Part shown: positions 10,503 to 21,465 of the stretch, piece after piece
How the letters are laid out: the number at the start of each line of letters is the position of its first letter
How positions within the stretch are numbered: position 1 is the stretch's first letter
Assembly (NCBI GenBank): GCA_038503035.1
Contig: JAVSML010000938.1
Span: forward strand, 1 to 64,000
Direction: 5' to 3'
Length of the DNA stretch: 64,000 nucleotides
From: Crocodylus rhombifer
Taxonomy: Eukaryota > Chordata > Crocodylia > Crocodylidae
Position numbers and translations under genes: made by a program
Notes under the pieces: generated by a model
The model's database searches: none
What the model saw: only the letters and a program-made list of their open reading frames with translations
Told to the model about the DNA's origin: nothing

Positions 10503-10505
10503 TCT

Positions 10506-11683
10506 AGGTACCAACATAGACCTTATCCATATTTAGATGAGGAAATAAATGTGGTGTTTTCAGATGCTGTGATGTAGTAACTCTTAGTGCCTGTTAACAT
10601 TTTAATGGCTGCCATGATGTGTAGCTTCTTTCATGGCCAATGAACCCATCGTACTTTGACCAACAATGCATGAAACTCCACATTATATCTTTTGGTAAGC
10701 AGAAGTGCTGTTGGAGTTTTATGATGCACTAGATGCACACAGATATGAGAGCCAACTCTTCAGCTGACATTAAATGGTGTAGCACCATCATCTGTTTTGT
10801 ACCAGTTGAAGAGTTGAACCGGGTTTGTTTTAAACACACACATACTGGTTCAACTTAAATCAATCAATACTGTTTCAAGAGAAAAGTTCTGGGCCTGGGA
10901 GACAGTGCAAGTTGGGGAGATGCAATTTCCTAGCTCAGTGAGAAATAAAATGTATTAACAGAGACTGTGGAAATCAAGTAACAGCACAGTGCTGGGACAT
11001 TAAAACATGTTCAAAGATAATCTTTCAAGGGCATAGAGATTCTCTTGCAAATGAAGCTTTGACTGGACCAGTGTATTGGGAGATACTGTGAACATCTGAT
11101 GCTATACAAGCGAGGACACTATGATATACACTTTGGTTTATTACTGTGATAGATACAAGGAGAACAAGCATTGCCCAGCCCAGATCCCAAAGTCCAAATA
11201 TAAATTAGTATTATCATTACTGGTTTTGCCATAGCATCTAGGATTCCACATCATATGATCCTGTCCGACTCCTAAAAGCTTGTAGCCTTCATTAGTTGAA
11301 GCATTAGCTTCTTGTTGTTTGTGCTAGACCAGGGTCGGTCTAATGTCCCTAGCTGGTTCCTAGGTCCTGTACACATACACAGTAAGAGGAGGTCACTGCC
11401 CTGAAGAGTTTGCAGGCTAAATAGACCAGAGAGACCAAGAGTTTCCCTTGTGTCTTGCATTCACAGGCTTTGAACAACAATATTGTATTGAGTCAGGGTT
11501 GCGTTTAAACAGCCTTGTATTTTCTCTGTTGCCAACTGTGTGAGCCTCTTCCAGCAAAACAGTTCCCCATAAAAGATTGTCTTTGGCAGCTGGTTATCAT
11601 GTGTCCTAACTGCGTGACTGATTATGAAAGCACAGACAAGATAGTCACAACCCTATTTGCTAGCTGGAGGACCTCCAAATGGC
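10506..11683. other. Non-coding block
   Basis: No gene seen. Around 10790-10870 there are 'ccagttgaa...actggttcaacttaaatc' stretches like those near 26110-26250, which suggests another old MITE-like repeat that I could not delimit. Confidence 0.45.
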
Positions 11684-11800
11684 CAGGTACAGATATTACA
11701 TGTCTACTGGTATAAGTAATTGGAAGCTGGTCCATACCTGTAGCAGACAGAAGTTTGGCACACAAAATTAGTTTATATCCATAACAGAATAGGGGCTAGG
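11684..11800 (+). repeat. Fragment of the TACAGACATT MITE-like family
   Basis: GGCCAGGTACAGATATTACA followed by 'agtaattggaagctggtccatacctgtagcagacagaagtttggcacaca' matches the reverse complement of the copy at 31324-31550 in order. It is a diverged fragment without coding capacity. Confidence 0.55.
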
Positions 11801-12179
11801 GACAGAAATTAAACATAAACCAGTATAAGTGATCAGAAACCAGTTCAAATCTGAATAGAAGTCCAGTGCATTTAAACTGCTTTCAAACTGGCTGGAACCA
11901 GTTAAAGATCAACCTGGATGGATATCATATCCGACTTCACTGACTTAGGTTACATCGGTTTGTTGAACTTCTGTCCCAGACCCCCTCCAGATTCAGCTTA
12001 ACTCATCGTCTCCCGGCATCCCAGGATGCTTTGCACCTTCCCTGCAAACCCCCACTCATAGAGTGAGCTAGCCTTGAGCAAGCTGTGCTCCAGCCAAGCT
12101 GGGATGTGTGCTCTAGCGCCCCCCGGGTTCTGGCCTGGGCCACTGCAGGCATATGGCTGCATTTCCAGAATCAAAAGTT

Positions 12180-12480
12180 AATGTCTGTTCGCTTGCTTAT
12201 CTGTTCAGTCTATGCAGCTTAAACTAAACTGCAAAGATCAAATCAATTTAGCCTTGAGCTTTTTGATTGTCTGCACCTACCAAGAGTTCAGCACACACAG
12301 ACTGGTTTAAAAATGGGGGAACCCAGTCTAAGATTTGCACACTCCCCCGCAAAAAAAATAAGGGTGAATGTGTGTTCTGTTCACTACCACTCTAAACTAT
12401 GCCTTGTACAGAAAATCATGTAATTTAGATCAATTCTACCTTGGGCTTTTTGAATGTCGGTACCTAGCTAATGTGTGCAA
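12180..12480 (+). repeat. Two direct part-copies of the TACAGACATT MITE-like family
   Basis: Read on the minus strand, 12475 back to about 12300 matches 31324-31490 in sense: 'aggtaccgacattcaaaaagcccaaggtagaattgatctaaatta', then the 'gaacagaa...cacattc' core, then 'taaaccagtctgtgtg'. A second start of the same unit, 'aggtgcagacaatcaaaaagctcaaggct', follows within about 12180-12290, so two part-copies lie in the same direction. Confidence 0.6.
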
Positions 12481-13317
12481 ACACTACTATTCACACAGTA
12501 GGAGAGAGTCAAGATCAGGAAAAGGTGCCAGGTCCCAGGGACCCTGGGAGGGTCTGAACACCACAGCTTCTCCATTTCTTCATACATGGCAATCTAAATA
12601 TAACTATAACTAAGTTGAATACCAGTCCCTAGTTTCTTTTAGGAGCTTGTTTTATTTCACATTCTTATTAGCATCTTGCCAGGTATTTTTTTCTCAACTA
12701 TTCATAGAGGGGAAGTGTAGAGAACATCACCTGTTTTCAAAGTGCTGCATTCCTTATTTGGTGCTGCATCCTTCTGGAATGGAATACATTTCTCATCCAG
12801 AAACACCCCCCTCCAAAAAAAACCAACTAGAAACAGTCAGAAATGAACGTCACCTGGAATTTTTGGCAACATTGAAGCCAAAATGTGACATTCTTAATAG
12901 GACTCTCTGTACTTTCCTATCCATCCACGCTCAAGATACATAGCATCTCTTGATTATGTCTTAGGTGTTTGTTACAAAGGCACCAATCTAATTCCCACTG
13001 AAATTATTTGAAAGACTCCAACAGCTATTAAGGGGGATTAGACTGGGCTTTTTAATAGTAATGCGGCCCTCGTAGTTACGGATAAAGAGTAAATATATTA
13101 CATTCCACCAATGCTTGCCACCTGGACTAGCCTTGAAAGCTTGCCAGTTTTGCATTAGATTAGTTGAGGATACCTGGCGACACTTTATTCATACCATCCT
13201 CGTTGCTATGGGGAATACTTAGAGAAAACATTAAATACTGATGGTGTTTTGCAGTCATTTAAAGATTGGCAAAATCTTAATCTGAATTTATAATTCTTGG
13301 CAATATGCATGCAAATG
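12481..13317. other. Non-coding block, nothing recognised
   Basis: No domain-bearing frame, no repeat boundary recognised. Confidence 0.5.
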
Positions 13318-13516
13318 TATGTGTGTATATTATATACATGTACACACTGTGTGTATTTGTATATATAATATATATATATACACACACATACGGTATACAC
13401 ATGTACATGTATATGTATCTATATCTAGATATATACCTAAAGCCCAGTCTAATAGATTTAGATATATACACGTGTGGGCTTGTGTGTGTATGGAGGGGGT
13501 GTGTGTGTGCATGTCT

Positions 13517-13570
<54 letters not shown>

Positions 13571-13578
13571 CCCCCCCC
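13318..13578. repeat. Compound TA/CA/TG microsatellite ending in (AC)24 and C11
   Basis: Alternating TA, TG and CA tracts lead to 24 AC units at 13521-13568 and a run of 11 C at 13568-13578. A TG-rich stretch at about 13478-13510 lies just before it in the opposite sense. Open frames on both strands here (for example 13277-13762 minus) translate the repeat and are not genes. Confidence 0.95.
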
Positions 13579-13962
13579 TCCGTATATAGTCTGCATTCAT
13601 TTTAAAAGGACTTCCATTTTCTGGAAAATCAACTAATAGCAAGTGCCAGGATTTGAAACGAATTAGCCATGTAACACTGCATTCAGCTTGCTTATTCAAG
13701 CTTGTGGCACCCTGACTGCACACACAAATGACTCTTGTAAGCAGGTGCTTTCTTGTAGTCACAGCGCAGCTGGCTGATGCATGCTCATTGCCCTGTCCTT
13801 ACCTGGCTCTTCATTTGGGAGGGTAGCGTTGCTCTCAGCTCTAGCCTTGAATGCATTCCCAGAACGCAAGCTTTCAGATCGATCCTACCGCCTCCCTTAG
13901 GGTAAAAGATGAGTAGAGAACGCATAAGCTGGCTTTCAAAATATTGATGTTGTGGGTAAGAC
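13579..13962. other. Non-coding spacer, nothing recognised
   Basis: Ordinary-complexity DNA between the microsatellite and a CR1 fragment. No feature seen. Confidence 0.5.
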
Positions 13963-14200
13963 TCATAGAAAATTCAGGCTGGAAGGGATCTCAGGAGGTC
14001 ACATCTAGTCCAACCCCCTGCTCCAAGCAGGACCAGCCCCAACTACATCATCCCAGCCAAGGCTTTGTCTAGCCAGGTCTTCAAAACCTCCAAGGATGGA
14101 GACTCCACCACATCTCTGGGTAACCTATTCCCGTGCTTGACCACCCTCCTAGTGAGGAAGTTTTCCCTGCTTGAGACAGTTGCTCCTTCTTCTGTCATCT
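13963..14200 (-). mobile_element. CR1 LINE 3' fragment (minus strand)
   Basis: Begins TCATAGAAAATTCAGGCTGG, then the AGGAGGTCACATCTAGTCCA block and the reversed end of ORF2 ('tcttcaaaacctccaaggatggagactccacc...'). The last part (about 14160-14240) is more diverged and contains deletions relative to related copies. It is a dead 5'-truncated copy. Confidence 0.88.
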
Positions 14201-16439
14201 GCCAAACAGGGAGAGCAGTTGAGCTGCTCTTGAACTTTTCCCCATTTCAGACTCACTCTCCAATGGAACAGAGATGTTAACTTAGCTGTCGGGTTTTCTG
14301 AGCAGCCAAGAAAGTGATAACTCACACTTCTTCTTCAATTGTGAAACCCACGGGAAATTAGCAAGCACATACCAGTTGGATTGCATACGGCAACGCCAGG
14401 GCATGATGCAGATACACAATACCCCAAATTTGTATGTCATAGGTAGGAAGCTAAACAGCTTGACAGAGACAGCTCTGACCTTTCTCGGCGGGTCAGTTGA
14501 GCTCTGTTATGCAAGGGCTTAATCAAATCATCTGTAGCTCCAGTCAACAGTAATTCATAATTCAGACATGTGTTTCTGCAAGGCACTTAGTGCAGTTAGC
14601 ACTTCCATTTGGATCGCAGTTGGGAATGGCACTGGGTTTGATGGGCTGCTAGGAAATAGCTGCCCTGTGACTTATCAAAAAAAAAGAGGCAGTACCGCCA
14701 ACCAGATACTAGGTTTGTCACAAAACTCTCAGCTTCTCAGGGAGGGTGTAGGATCATGAAGTCTCTCTGTGTTATTTATACTGGATGAAAATACCTGGGG
14801 TATCTCCCCATTTTTAAGTTCCAGCAGAGAAGGGGAAATCTTGGTTTAAGCATCTGCTTGGGACCAGGCTCTTTTTCTCTTATCCTGGAAGCATGAAAAG
14901 CATTCTGGGCCTATTGCTTCTTTGGCACCCAGGAGGATAATGGGAGCTGCTGAAAAATTGCAGAGAGCTCTTCTCTGCATTGTTTATATTCAGACCTTTT
15001 TTTCTATGTGCCTTGGGAGGCAAAAAGAGACTTGAATGTCCTAGAATCAGAGGCTGTGTTCAGATGAGTGGGAACATGCATTTCCCTGGGCACGAGTAGT
15101 AGAGGCACACTTTGTGCCACTGTGACTTGTCCTTGGGTAACGTTAGTGCCACACAAGCTCTGGGGCATGGCGGGTTACCCCTTGATGGGGTAGGGGTAAC
15201 CTGAGGTCTGGGGGAGCCTTACCTGGGGTCCCGGGGGCCTCAGGGAGCTACAGCTGTGGCACTCCTACAGCAGGCCACATCCTTCACGTCTGTGCTGATC
15301 TGGACATAGCCAGAGAGGCTAATCCAGGAGCTCCCAAAATGTTGGATCAGTGGATCACAGTCAACACCCCAAATTTCCTCTGGACCATCATGTACCTTTA
15401 CACTTAATAGAAACCATTATCAGCATGTTGACACTATCTACATCTCTTCTGTTATGCTGTTCCTCACTGAATTGGACATCCTTGAAGGAAGGCCTCTGCA
15501 TCAGATGAACCCAAGAAGTTTGATGTGTGTTGAGCTGAATGCCACAGTCACTAAAATGTCTCAGTTGCCGTGTCAGGGTAAGTTAGTGGAGGAAGTTGAA
15601 GTCAGCAGTAAGATAATGAGCGAGTGGATGCAATGAGGGTTGAAGTTTGCGGTTTGGCCGGGAGACGCAGACAGTGCAATTTAGTGCATTTTATGTAAGT
15701 TATACGGGGCTTAAGAAAGGTCCTGTTTTGGTGGATATAGCTGTTTGCCTGCACAGCGAAGCACACATACACCGTCATAAGTGATTAGCTTCAGGTTTGA
15801 AAAAAATGAATGGGGCTTCTGATCAACACCAAGTGCAGATTTGTCTATTGGATAAAAGGGCATGCTGGGAGGTTGCTTTTTAGGACAGGAAGTTAGGTAG
15901 CAAGCCTAAACACTCCCATCTGTCCTTGCTCTTTGCTTAACCAGCCTACAGAGGATCACTTCCATACAGGGGTTACTCTCCAGTGGTGCAAAGCCAACTG
16001 TTATGCCACCTATTCTCATAGCTGAAGCATATAGGCAGGACTAATGACCAACTTCACCCATTTTTCTTATCGTCTCTAATGGCCAAATGAACCCCAGCTC
16101 ATTTTCATTCTACCTACAGCTGCAATTAATGTTCATTTGAACTTTGCCTGCTGCAGCGAAAACTTGCAAAAGCCCTGGGGAAACTGCAACAAGGTGCAGG
16201 TTAGGAATCTGGAAAGGCCAGCTGCTTGGGCACGTGTTTACACCAAGAGGTACAAGGGGTATAAGTACAACTGGGCTTCGGCAGAGGCTGGATAGGAGTT
16301 TAGCCATAAGTGTACCTGGCTGGATAGAAGTTTAGCCATAAGTGTACCTCCCCCTTAATACATCTGGGAGTGTGCTGGAAATATTACAGGTACAATGTCC
16401 TGAACTCTTATTCATACCAAGTCTCCTTAATACAGATAA
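14201..16439. other. Non-coding block, nothing recognised
   Basis: No open frame with a recognisable domain. The DNA is of mixed composition with no delimitable repeat. There is nothing I can support here beyond non-coding sequence. Confidence 0.45.
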
Positions 16440-16550
16440 ATACAATAATTTATTTGCAAATATCTAGTTGGTCTAATAAAAGATACAATCTCTCCCATGA
16501 GTTTTGATTCCTTTTGCCTCCAGACCAATAGAGCTACAACACCTAGAGTC
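16440..16550 (+). repeat. Penelope-like retroposon 3' fragment
   Basis: Contains TAGTTGGTCTAATAAAAGAT, then 'ctcccatgagttttgattccttttgcctccagaccaatagagctac'. This is the shared 3' part of a family also seen at 19495, 35826, 48118, 48453 and 61165. The class call rests on the hammerhead-like core in other copies. Confidence 0.55.
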
Positions 16551-16702
16551 CCATTAAAGCACTCTGGGGGTGCTGGGGTTTGCCCAGCCTGAGCTGGAGG
16601 TGGGGGTGGGTGGATTAGAGCCCTGCCCCCGACCCAAACTCAAGTCTGGCAAATCACAACCTGCAACTTCTCCCCCCACTTCCTAAAGCCTGCACTGGAG
16701 CT

Positions 16703-16727
16703 GGGGGAGGGGGTGGTGGGCTATGGG
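16703..16727 (+). other. Candidate G-quadruplex motif
   Basis: Four runs of at least three G (GGGGG, GGGGG, GGG, GGG) with short loops A, TGGT and CTAT fit the usual G-quadruplex pattern. Its function, if any, is unknown. Confidence 0.45.
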
Positions 16728-16836
16728 TCAGAGATTGCAGGCAGGCTCCTCAGCTTGATTGGCTCCAAAGTGGAGCTCAAGTCCCACCCCCTCTCCCCCC
16801 ACCACCAGGCAAATGCCTGTTGGGTCGGGGGGGGCA

Positions 16837-16874
16837 CTAACTCATGGCACTTTATGTAAAGTGCCATGAGTTAG
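16837..16874. repeat. Perfect 18-bp-arm inverted repeat
   Basis: Left arm CTAACTCATGGCACTTTA, a 2-bp centre TG, and an exact reverse complement on the right. The symmetry is perfect over 36 of 38 bp. With a 2-base loop it is better viewed as a palindrome or cruciform than a microRNA precursor. It could be the fused ends of a MITE. Confidence 0.85.
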
Positions 16875-18159
16875 AGCAGGGGCCTGCACATCTGTCAGCA
16901 CCCTGGTCATATGAAGAAGTTTTGAAATAGGTTTGAAGTAGTTACAGGGCAGTGCTGCTCTACCTGCAACACCTGAGCAAATGACTTCAGAAATTAATTT
17001 GCATGTTAACAGGGGGCAGAACCTATTTCACCCATTTGGCCCCTAAGTGAGATTGTACTCCACCCTGAAAATCCCCCAAGGCACCTCCTTTTGTACCCTG
17101 TTGTCATCTTATCCAAAGGGCAGGGAGGAGGGGGACCCACTCACCTTTGACAGTAATGGCTTTTCAGGGACTGCAAAGACCTGGAATAGGATCAAAGTTC
17201 CCACTCGGCAATTAGGTACCTAAGAGCTGGAGGAGGATCTGATCCTATTGGCTTTAATGAATCACATGGCTAATGTAAATGAGACTCTGGCAAGGATTTG
17301 ACACAAAATAGTTAACCATCTTTCCTGTGGCTCTGAATGAGCTCTCTTCGTTTGGGCAGCATTAAAATCTTAGAGCCTCTAAGAACAGAAATCCCTACAT
17401 GTGAATACATCAGAATTTAATCCCCTTTTCCAGGAAAGGATAGTTTGTCTCCTTTTTGTGACAGGAGATGATTTGCGGCAGAGATCGCAATCTGCCCCCT
17501 GGAAACAGCACCTTTTCATTTCCTCTGTGATGCAATGTTGTGCTATACCATTGCCCTCCTGCAACAATACAAGGACATGTCTGAATTGATCTCCATTTAC
17601 TCCCTTTTGGGAAGGCACTTGAGCCAGTTCTATAAAAACTAATGAAGCCTCCTGACTGCAGGATGACATGTTCACAATAAATAAATTTATGGTTTAGACA
17701 TGAATGAGTTTTGCTAATTGAGTTTATCCTTGAAAAGGAATAAAAATCTAGCATGTCTGAATTTGGGCCAATATCTATAATCCTCATTGACTGAGCTGTT
17801 TAAGGGACTTCACTCTTGACATGCCTCTTCAAAGGCACTTTTCCTGGAGGCATCCATTACCGACCGATGTGTTTGCTCTTCTTTGGTGGGGAGGAGGAGG
17901 TTTTTGATACAGGAATGCCTGAGACATACTGCACAGCCTAACTAAGGGAGAGTCTAACGATTCAGAAGACGACTCTACTATTTCCTGAAATCATAACCTG
18001 CCCTTAAGAAATGGTTGGACCAGATCTCATACGTGCCCAATGACAGGATTGATATGTCACAGTAAACGAATGCTGCAGATTGTCCAAGCTGGAAAACTGC
18101 CGGGGACTCATATAAGAACTGCTATAATAAACCAAAGGTACGTTTTGCAGGACACATGG

Positions 18160-18690
18160 TAGACTCAGCCTGTGACTGACAGTAGCTGCAGCAGAAGTCA
18201 AATGATTCACACCAAATGGGAATTAGAGCACCAGACGTCTTCCGCTGGGACCGCAGAGCATTGGGAAGATGGAGTTGGTAACAAAAGAAGTCAATAGATG
18301 GATGGAAAAGGCAAAACAGGATGGGGTCCTTCTCTGGCAGTGCTGGAAGGGCAGTGCAAGGCACCCAAGCAGGGACTGGAGAACAGCCCAGAATATGGCC
18401 TGTTGGGCTGGAGAACCAGGGCTCTGCTTCCCATGAAAACCAGTCAGCTCAGGCCAGCAGAGGAGTTGCACGTAGGGCATTAAAGCTGTTCAGAGCATGC
18501 CAAGCTAGGCAGGCAGCCCATTACAACAATGGGACTGTGAATCTGAAGCCAGCATGCACAGATGAGCAAGTATGGGTCCAATTACTAGATAGCCAAACAA
18601 AGCAGTGGCACAAAGCAACAGGCCAAAAAGGTGCGGTGATATACTGGTCAGGTGAGGTGGCTGCAGAGTGCGGGCAGCAGGCAGAGGAGG
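18160..18690 (+). pseudogene. Degenerate Gypsy/ERV-like integrase C-terminal region
   Basis: Three consecutive stretches resemble the end of an LTR-retroelement integrase. The first, about 18160-18294, has a ...WELEHQTSS... run like the segment of the catalytic core before the last acidic residue, and is closed by a stop near 18293. The second, 18298-18483, contains ...GLLGWRTRALLP..., like the conserved GRRxRTxLP element after the core. The third, in another frame from about 18485, contains QARQAAHYNNG and later VWVQLLDSQTKQWHKATG, like the QxxYYNRG and GDxVRVQ...W.xAtV parts of the C-terminal domain. At least one stop and one frameshift break it. No LTR was found next to it. The match is to family patterns I recall and was not searched, but three motifs in the correct order make chance unlikely. 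Host integrity or activity is not implied. The plus-strand frame at 18321-18743 is part of this relic. Confidence 0.6.
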
Positions 18691-18784
18691 CTGAAGACAG
18701 TGGTGGAGAACGAGTTACAAGCAATGTGGTATATGAGCAATAGAGAAAACCTATAGGACACCAGCCAGTGGGAGAAGGCGAGCA

Positions 18785-19113
18785 AGGGTGGGAAGGAAGG
18801 CCTTATTTGGATGGAGATGGACTTTTCTCTGTGACCACAGGGGACAGGACCAGGAGCAATGGCCTCAAGCTGCAGCAGGGGAAATTCAGATTGGAGATTA
18901 GGAAGAACTTTTTGACTTTGAGGGTGGTCAAGAATTGGAACAGGGGGCCTAGGGACATTGTGAAATTTCCTTTCCTTGAAATTTTAAGGAGCAGGTTGGA
19001 CAGATACTTGGCTGCGGTGGTTTAATCAGGGATGATCCAGCCCTGAGCAGATGGCTGGACTAGATGACCTCATGAGGTCCCTCCCAGCCCTACTTTCATA
19101 GGATCCTATTAGT
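18785..19113 (+). mobile_element. CR1 LINE 3' fragment, diverged
   Basis: Encodes a decayed end of ORF2: ...RSNGLKLQQGKFRLEIRKNF and ...VVKNWNRGPRDIVKFP can be read in one frame (18768-19025). The 3' non-coding block 'gactagatgacctcatgaggtccctcccagccct' and a short TTCATAGGATCCTAT tail follow. More diverged than the other CR1 copies, so probably an older subfamily. It directly follows the integrase relic. Confidence 0.85.
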
Positions 19114-19465
19114 AAGCACTGGTCCTAGCAGTCAGTGAAGGATGCCAAACACAGCAAATGTATTGTTAAAAGGAGGACTGGAAGCTGGATGTGGAAGAGG
19201 ACACTGTAGAAAGGATGAGTTGCAAGAGGCAATTGGCCGGACTGCCCTGGGGTGTCTGGCTTTCTTTAAATACTTCCCTTAATACCAATGTACTTCAGTT
19301 CTATCAATACGTAATCTTCTCAAACTGCTCTTCAGGAACATCGGGACTGTGTACACCTGGTGACTCTCCGCTCACAGAGGATGCATGATGGTACTAGTGT
19401 GGCTTAAAGAGACCTTAGCTGTCTCTCTGCCTAGGCTGCACATGCAGAGGTACTACAGAAATGGC
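19114..19465. other. Non-coding spacer, nothing recognised
   Basis: No recognisable repeat or gene between the CR1 3' end and the composite repeat. Confidence 0.5.
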
Positions 19466-19474
19466 CTTGAAGGT

Positions 19475-19489
19475 CTAAAAGAGAGTCCA
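19475..19489. repeat. Left target-site duplication of a small retroposon
   Basis: CTAAAAGAGAGTCCA occurs here and again identically at 19584-19598 on the other side of the inserted piece. Confidence 0.8.
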
Positions 19490-19494
19490 GTATC

Positions 19495-19583
19495 CAGGTT
19501 GTAATTTAAGAAACTTTTTTGCAAAAATCTAGTTGGTCTAATAAAAAAAAAAAAAAAATCACTTCTACCATGAGTTCTGATTC
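19495..19583 (+). mobile_element. Penelope-like retroposon fragment flanked by a 15-bp duplication
   Basis: Contains TAGTTGGTCTAATAAAA followed by an A-run, 'cttctaccatgagttctgattc'. It is absent from the other copy of the composite repeat, so the empty site is visible within the same window. The 15-bp flanking duplication shows target-primed or similar retroposition. Confidence 0.75.
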
Positions 19584-19598
19584 CTAAAAGAGAGTCCA
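19584..19598. repeat. Right target-site duplication of a small retroposon
   Basis: Identical 15 bp to 19475-19489. The composite repeat sequence resumes immediately after it. Confidence 0.8.
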
Positions 19599-19850
19599 AC
19601 ATCTGCTTCCTCCCCTCTGGGCTCAGCCAGACCTAGAGCTTCATTAGGCTGTGAAACAGGCTTCTCTTATCCCAGCCCAGCTCTTGGTTTCCACTACACT
19701 CAGCTGCAAGGTCCAAGGCACAGGCAGCAGCTGATACAAGTTGGCGGAGGAGCATTTTGTATAAAAACACAGGGGGCGCGTCTACAGGAGACGTTAAACC
19801 GATTCTACTGCGCATTAGTGCATCACGGCAAAAGTCGTGCTATAGCTTGT

Positions 19851-21344
19851 GCAAGTTGCCCCAGGTGTTTTCCTGTCTCCGCGCATCGTCATGCATCTGC
19901 TCCCACCTGTGTGTGCCTGGAGCAAAGTCTGCTTCGGTTTCTTGTGTGAGCTTAGGAGACAAATGTAACCTACTCCCAGCTGATCGCACCGTTAGGAGAT
20001 CATCCTGGCCCTTGACAGAAGGGGTCACCCTAAAACACAGGGCAATCCAGCGATTGAACCAAAACTGAGAAAATAAGTCACCAAAAACCCTTCCCTTCAG
20101 TCACCTCCCCCTGCAACAAAAAAGAGATAAAGTCCCAAACAGAAGAAGTCATGACATAAAATCTAAACGTTTCCAAAAGGGCAGCGTGTGAGGCGCTTTG
20201 CGTGTTATCGTCCAGCTCAGCGAAAAGAAAACAGAGATGACGAGATGTTAATATTGCAGTCTATATGCTCCATTATTCATTGACTGCTTTTGTTGTGTGC
20301 GGGAGTAATCACTCTCTCTGAGCTTGTTTTGTGATGCATTTATCTCGCAGTCCCCGACCCGTCTTGGCAACATTTCATCCTGTGCCGCTACCCGCGGCAG
20401 GGGGCCTGCTGATGACTCCTCTTTAATTGAGTTTGTGTAATAAAAGGCACTAAAAATTTCTTCTGTGTAATATGTTCTCATAGATCTTCTTAAACCGTTA
20501 GAGTTGTTTTTCTCCCCTCCCCCCGCATAGCTATTCCCTAATTTTTTTTTTGAAGGTTTCCAGAGAAACTGCACAACATAATTACAGCTGCTTTTGCATT
20601 ATTTAACCTGCCTGCAAACCCTAGGGTCTTAAACGGAGAAACTCAGGGAAGAGTTTTGAGCAGAATGGCTGGAGAGGTTTCCTTTGGCGTCTCTGACCCA
20701 ATAAATGGTGGGCACTGGATAGGGGCTAGATCTCTCTAGAGATATCTGGTTCGATGCCCTCCCTGTATAGTGTGCATTTCACCGTTGGAAATGGGATACT
20801 AGGCCAGATGGACCATTGGTCTGACCCAGTATAGCATGTGTTATGCTCTTGTTCATGTTCAGGTTGACATGGGATCCCACAGCACAAACAGTCCCCACCC
20901 CCGCAGGCCTTTACTGTGGCTCTTCCAGAAGCCTGACTAAAGCCGGGCTATGCTCAGGGCCGATCAGGAACCAGATTGTGATTGTGATCATCATCATCTT
21001 CCTTTCCTTCTCTTGTAGCTTCAGGAAGGGAACGGCGCATCAGTTCATCTTAATCTAAATGAACTTCCACTGATGGACCCACTCGGCGATGGTGGTTGGA
21101 GGTAGAGCCAAGTCCCTGCTCACTCCCCGTCTCTGCTGGCCCACCCATGTGCTGGGGACAGTAGCGTCCCACTGATCTCTCTTCTGCAATGCATGTGGCC
21201 AACCCAGGACCTTAAAGGTTAACTGTGGCTAATGCATACTGGGGTAATAGTGCTAATTGCTAATTAGTGTGGCTGTCAATCATCACCGAGGCAAATTTGC
21301 AGGTCCTGAAGCTAAAAAAGTCATGATTTAAATTTCCCTCTCTC
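19851..21344. other. Non-coding block; possible old CR1/L3-like tail at about 20735-20830
   Basis: No gene. The stretch 'ggccagatggaccattggtctgacccagtatagca' near 20805 resembles a common amniote LINE 3' end, probably CR1/L3-like, but I cannot delimit it. The segment 20160-20580 has ordinary complexity with many homeodomain-like TAAT cores and could be a conserved non-coding element. Confidence 0.4.
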
Positions 21345-21465
21345 TGTCTCAGGTTTTGCCATCTGTAAAATGGGCATAGTAGCATCTTCTTACCAATCTC
21401 AGGGGCTAATGAGAGGGTCCTTTAGTAAATGTACAGTACCCGGCATATAACAGGCTCTAAGATGC
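21345..21465 (+). repeat. MIR-type SINE relic
   Basis: TCTCAGGTTTTGCCATCTGT followed by AAAATGGGCATAGTAGCATC and '...gtaaatgtacagtacccggcat' is the MIR core and 3' part in sense orientation. Confidence 0.7.

Larger units (their letters stand above)
16551..18159. other. Non-coding block with G-rich stretch and hairpin
   Basis: Purine/G-rich between 16560 and 16850, including a possible G-quadruplex (16703-16727) and a perfect hairpin (16837-16874). Opposed open frames at 17379-17787 have no recognisable domain. No gene. Confidence 0.5.
19466..19850 (+). repeat. Composite repeat, copy 1
   Basis: From CTTGAAGGTCTAAAAGAGAG through 'tgaaacaggcttctcttatcccagc', 'aaggtccaaggcacaggcagcagc' and GGGGGCGCGTCTACA, it matches the reverse complement of 23205-23535 in the same order. 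It is interrupted by a retroposon at 19495-19583. Its far end contains the GGGCGCGTCTACA motif of the MITE family, so the whole may be one larger DNA transposon fragment. Confidence 0.75.

Noticed and set aside
13277..13762. 161-codon minus-strand frame
   Set aside because: Consists of the CA/TG microsatellite read as CVCVCV and HTHTHT.
16837..16874. microRNA precursor
   Set aside because: The loop is only 2 bases and the arms only 18 bp, unlike a Drosha/Dicer substrate.
18321..18743. 140-codon plus-strand frame as a host gene
   Set aside because: Its middle matches an integrase C-terminal pattern and its first part is out of frame with that domain. It is explained as part of a retroelement relic.
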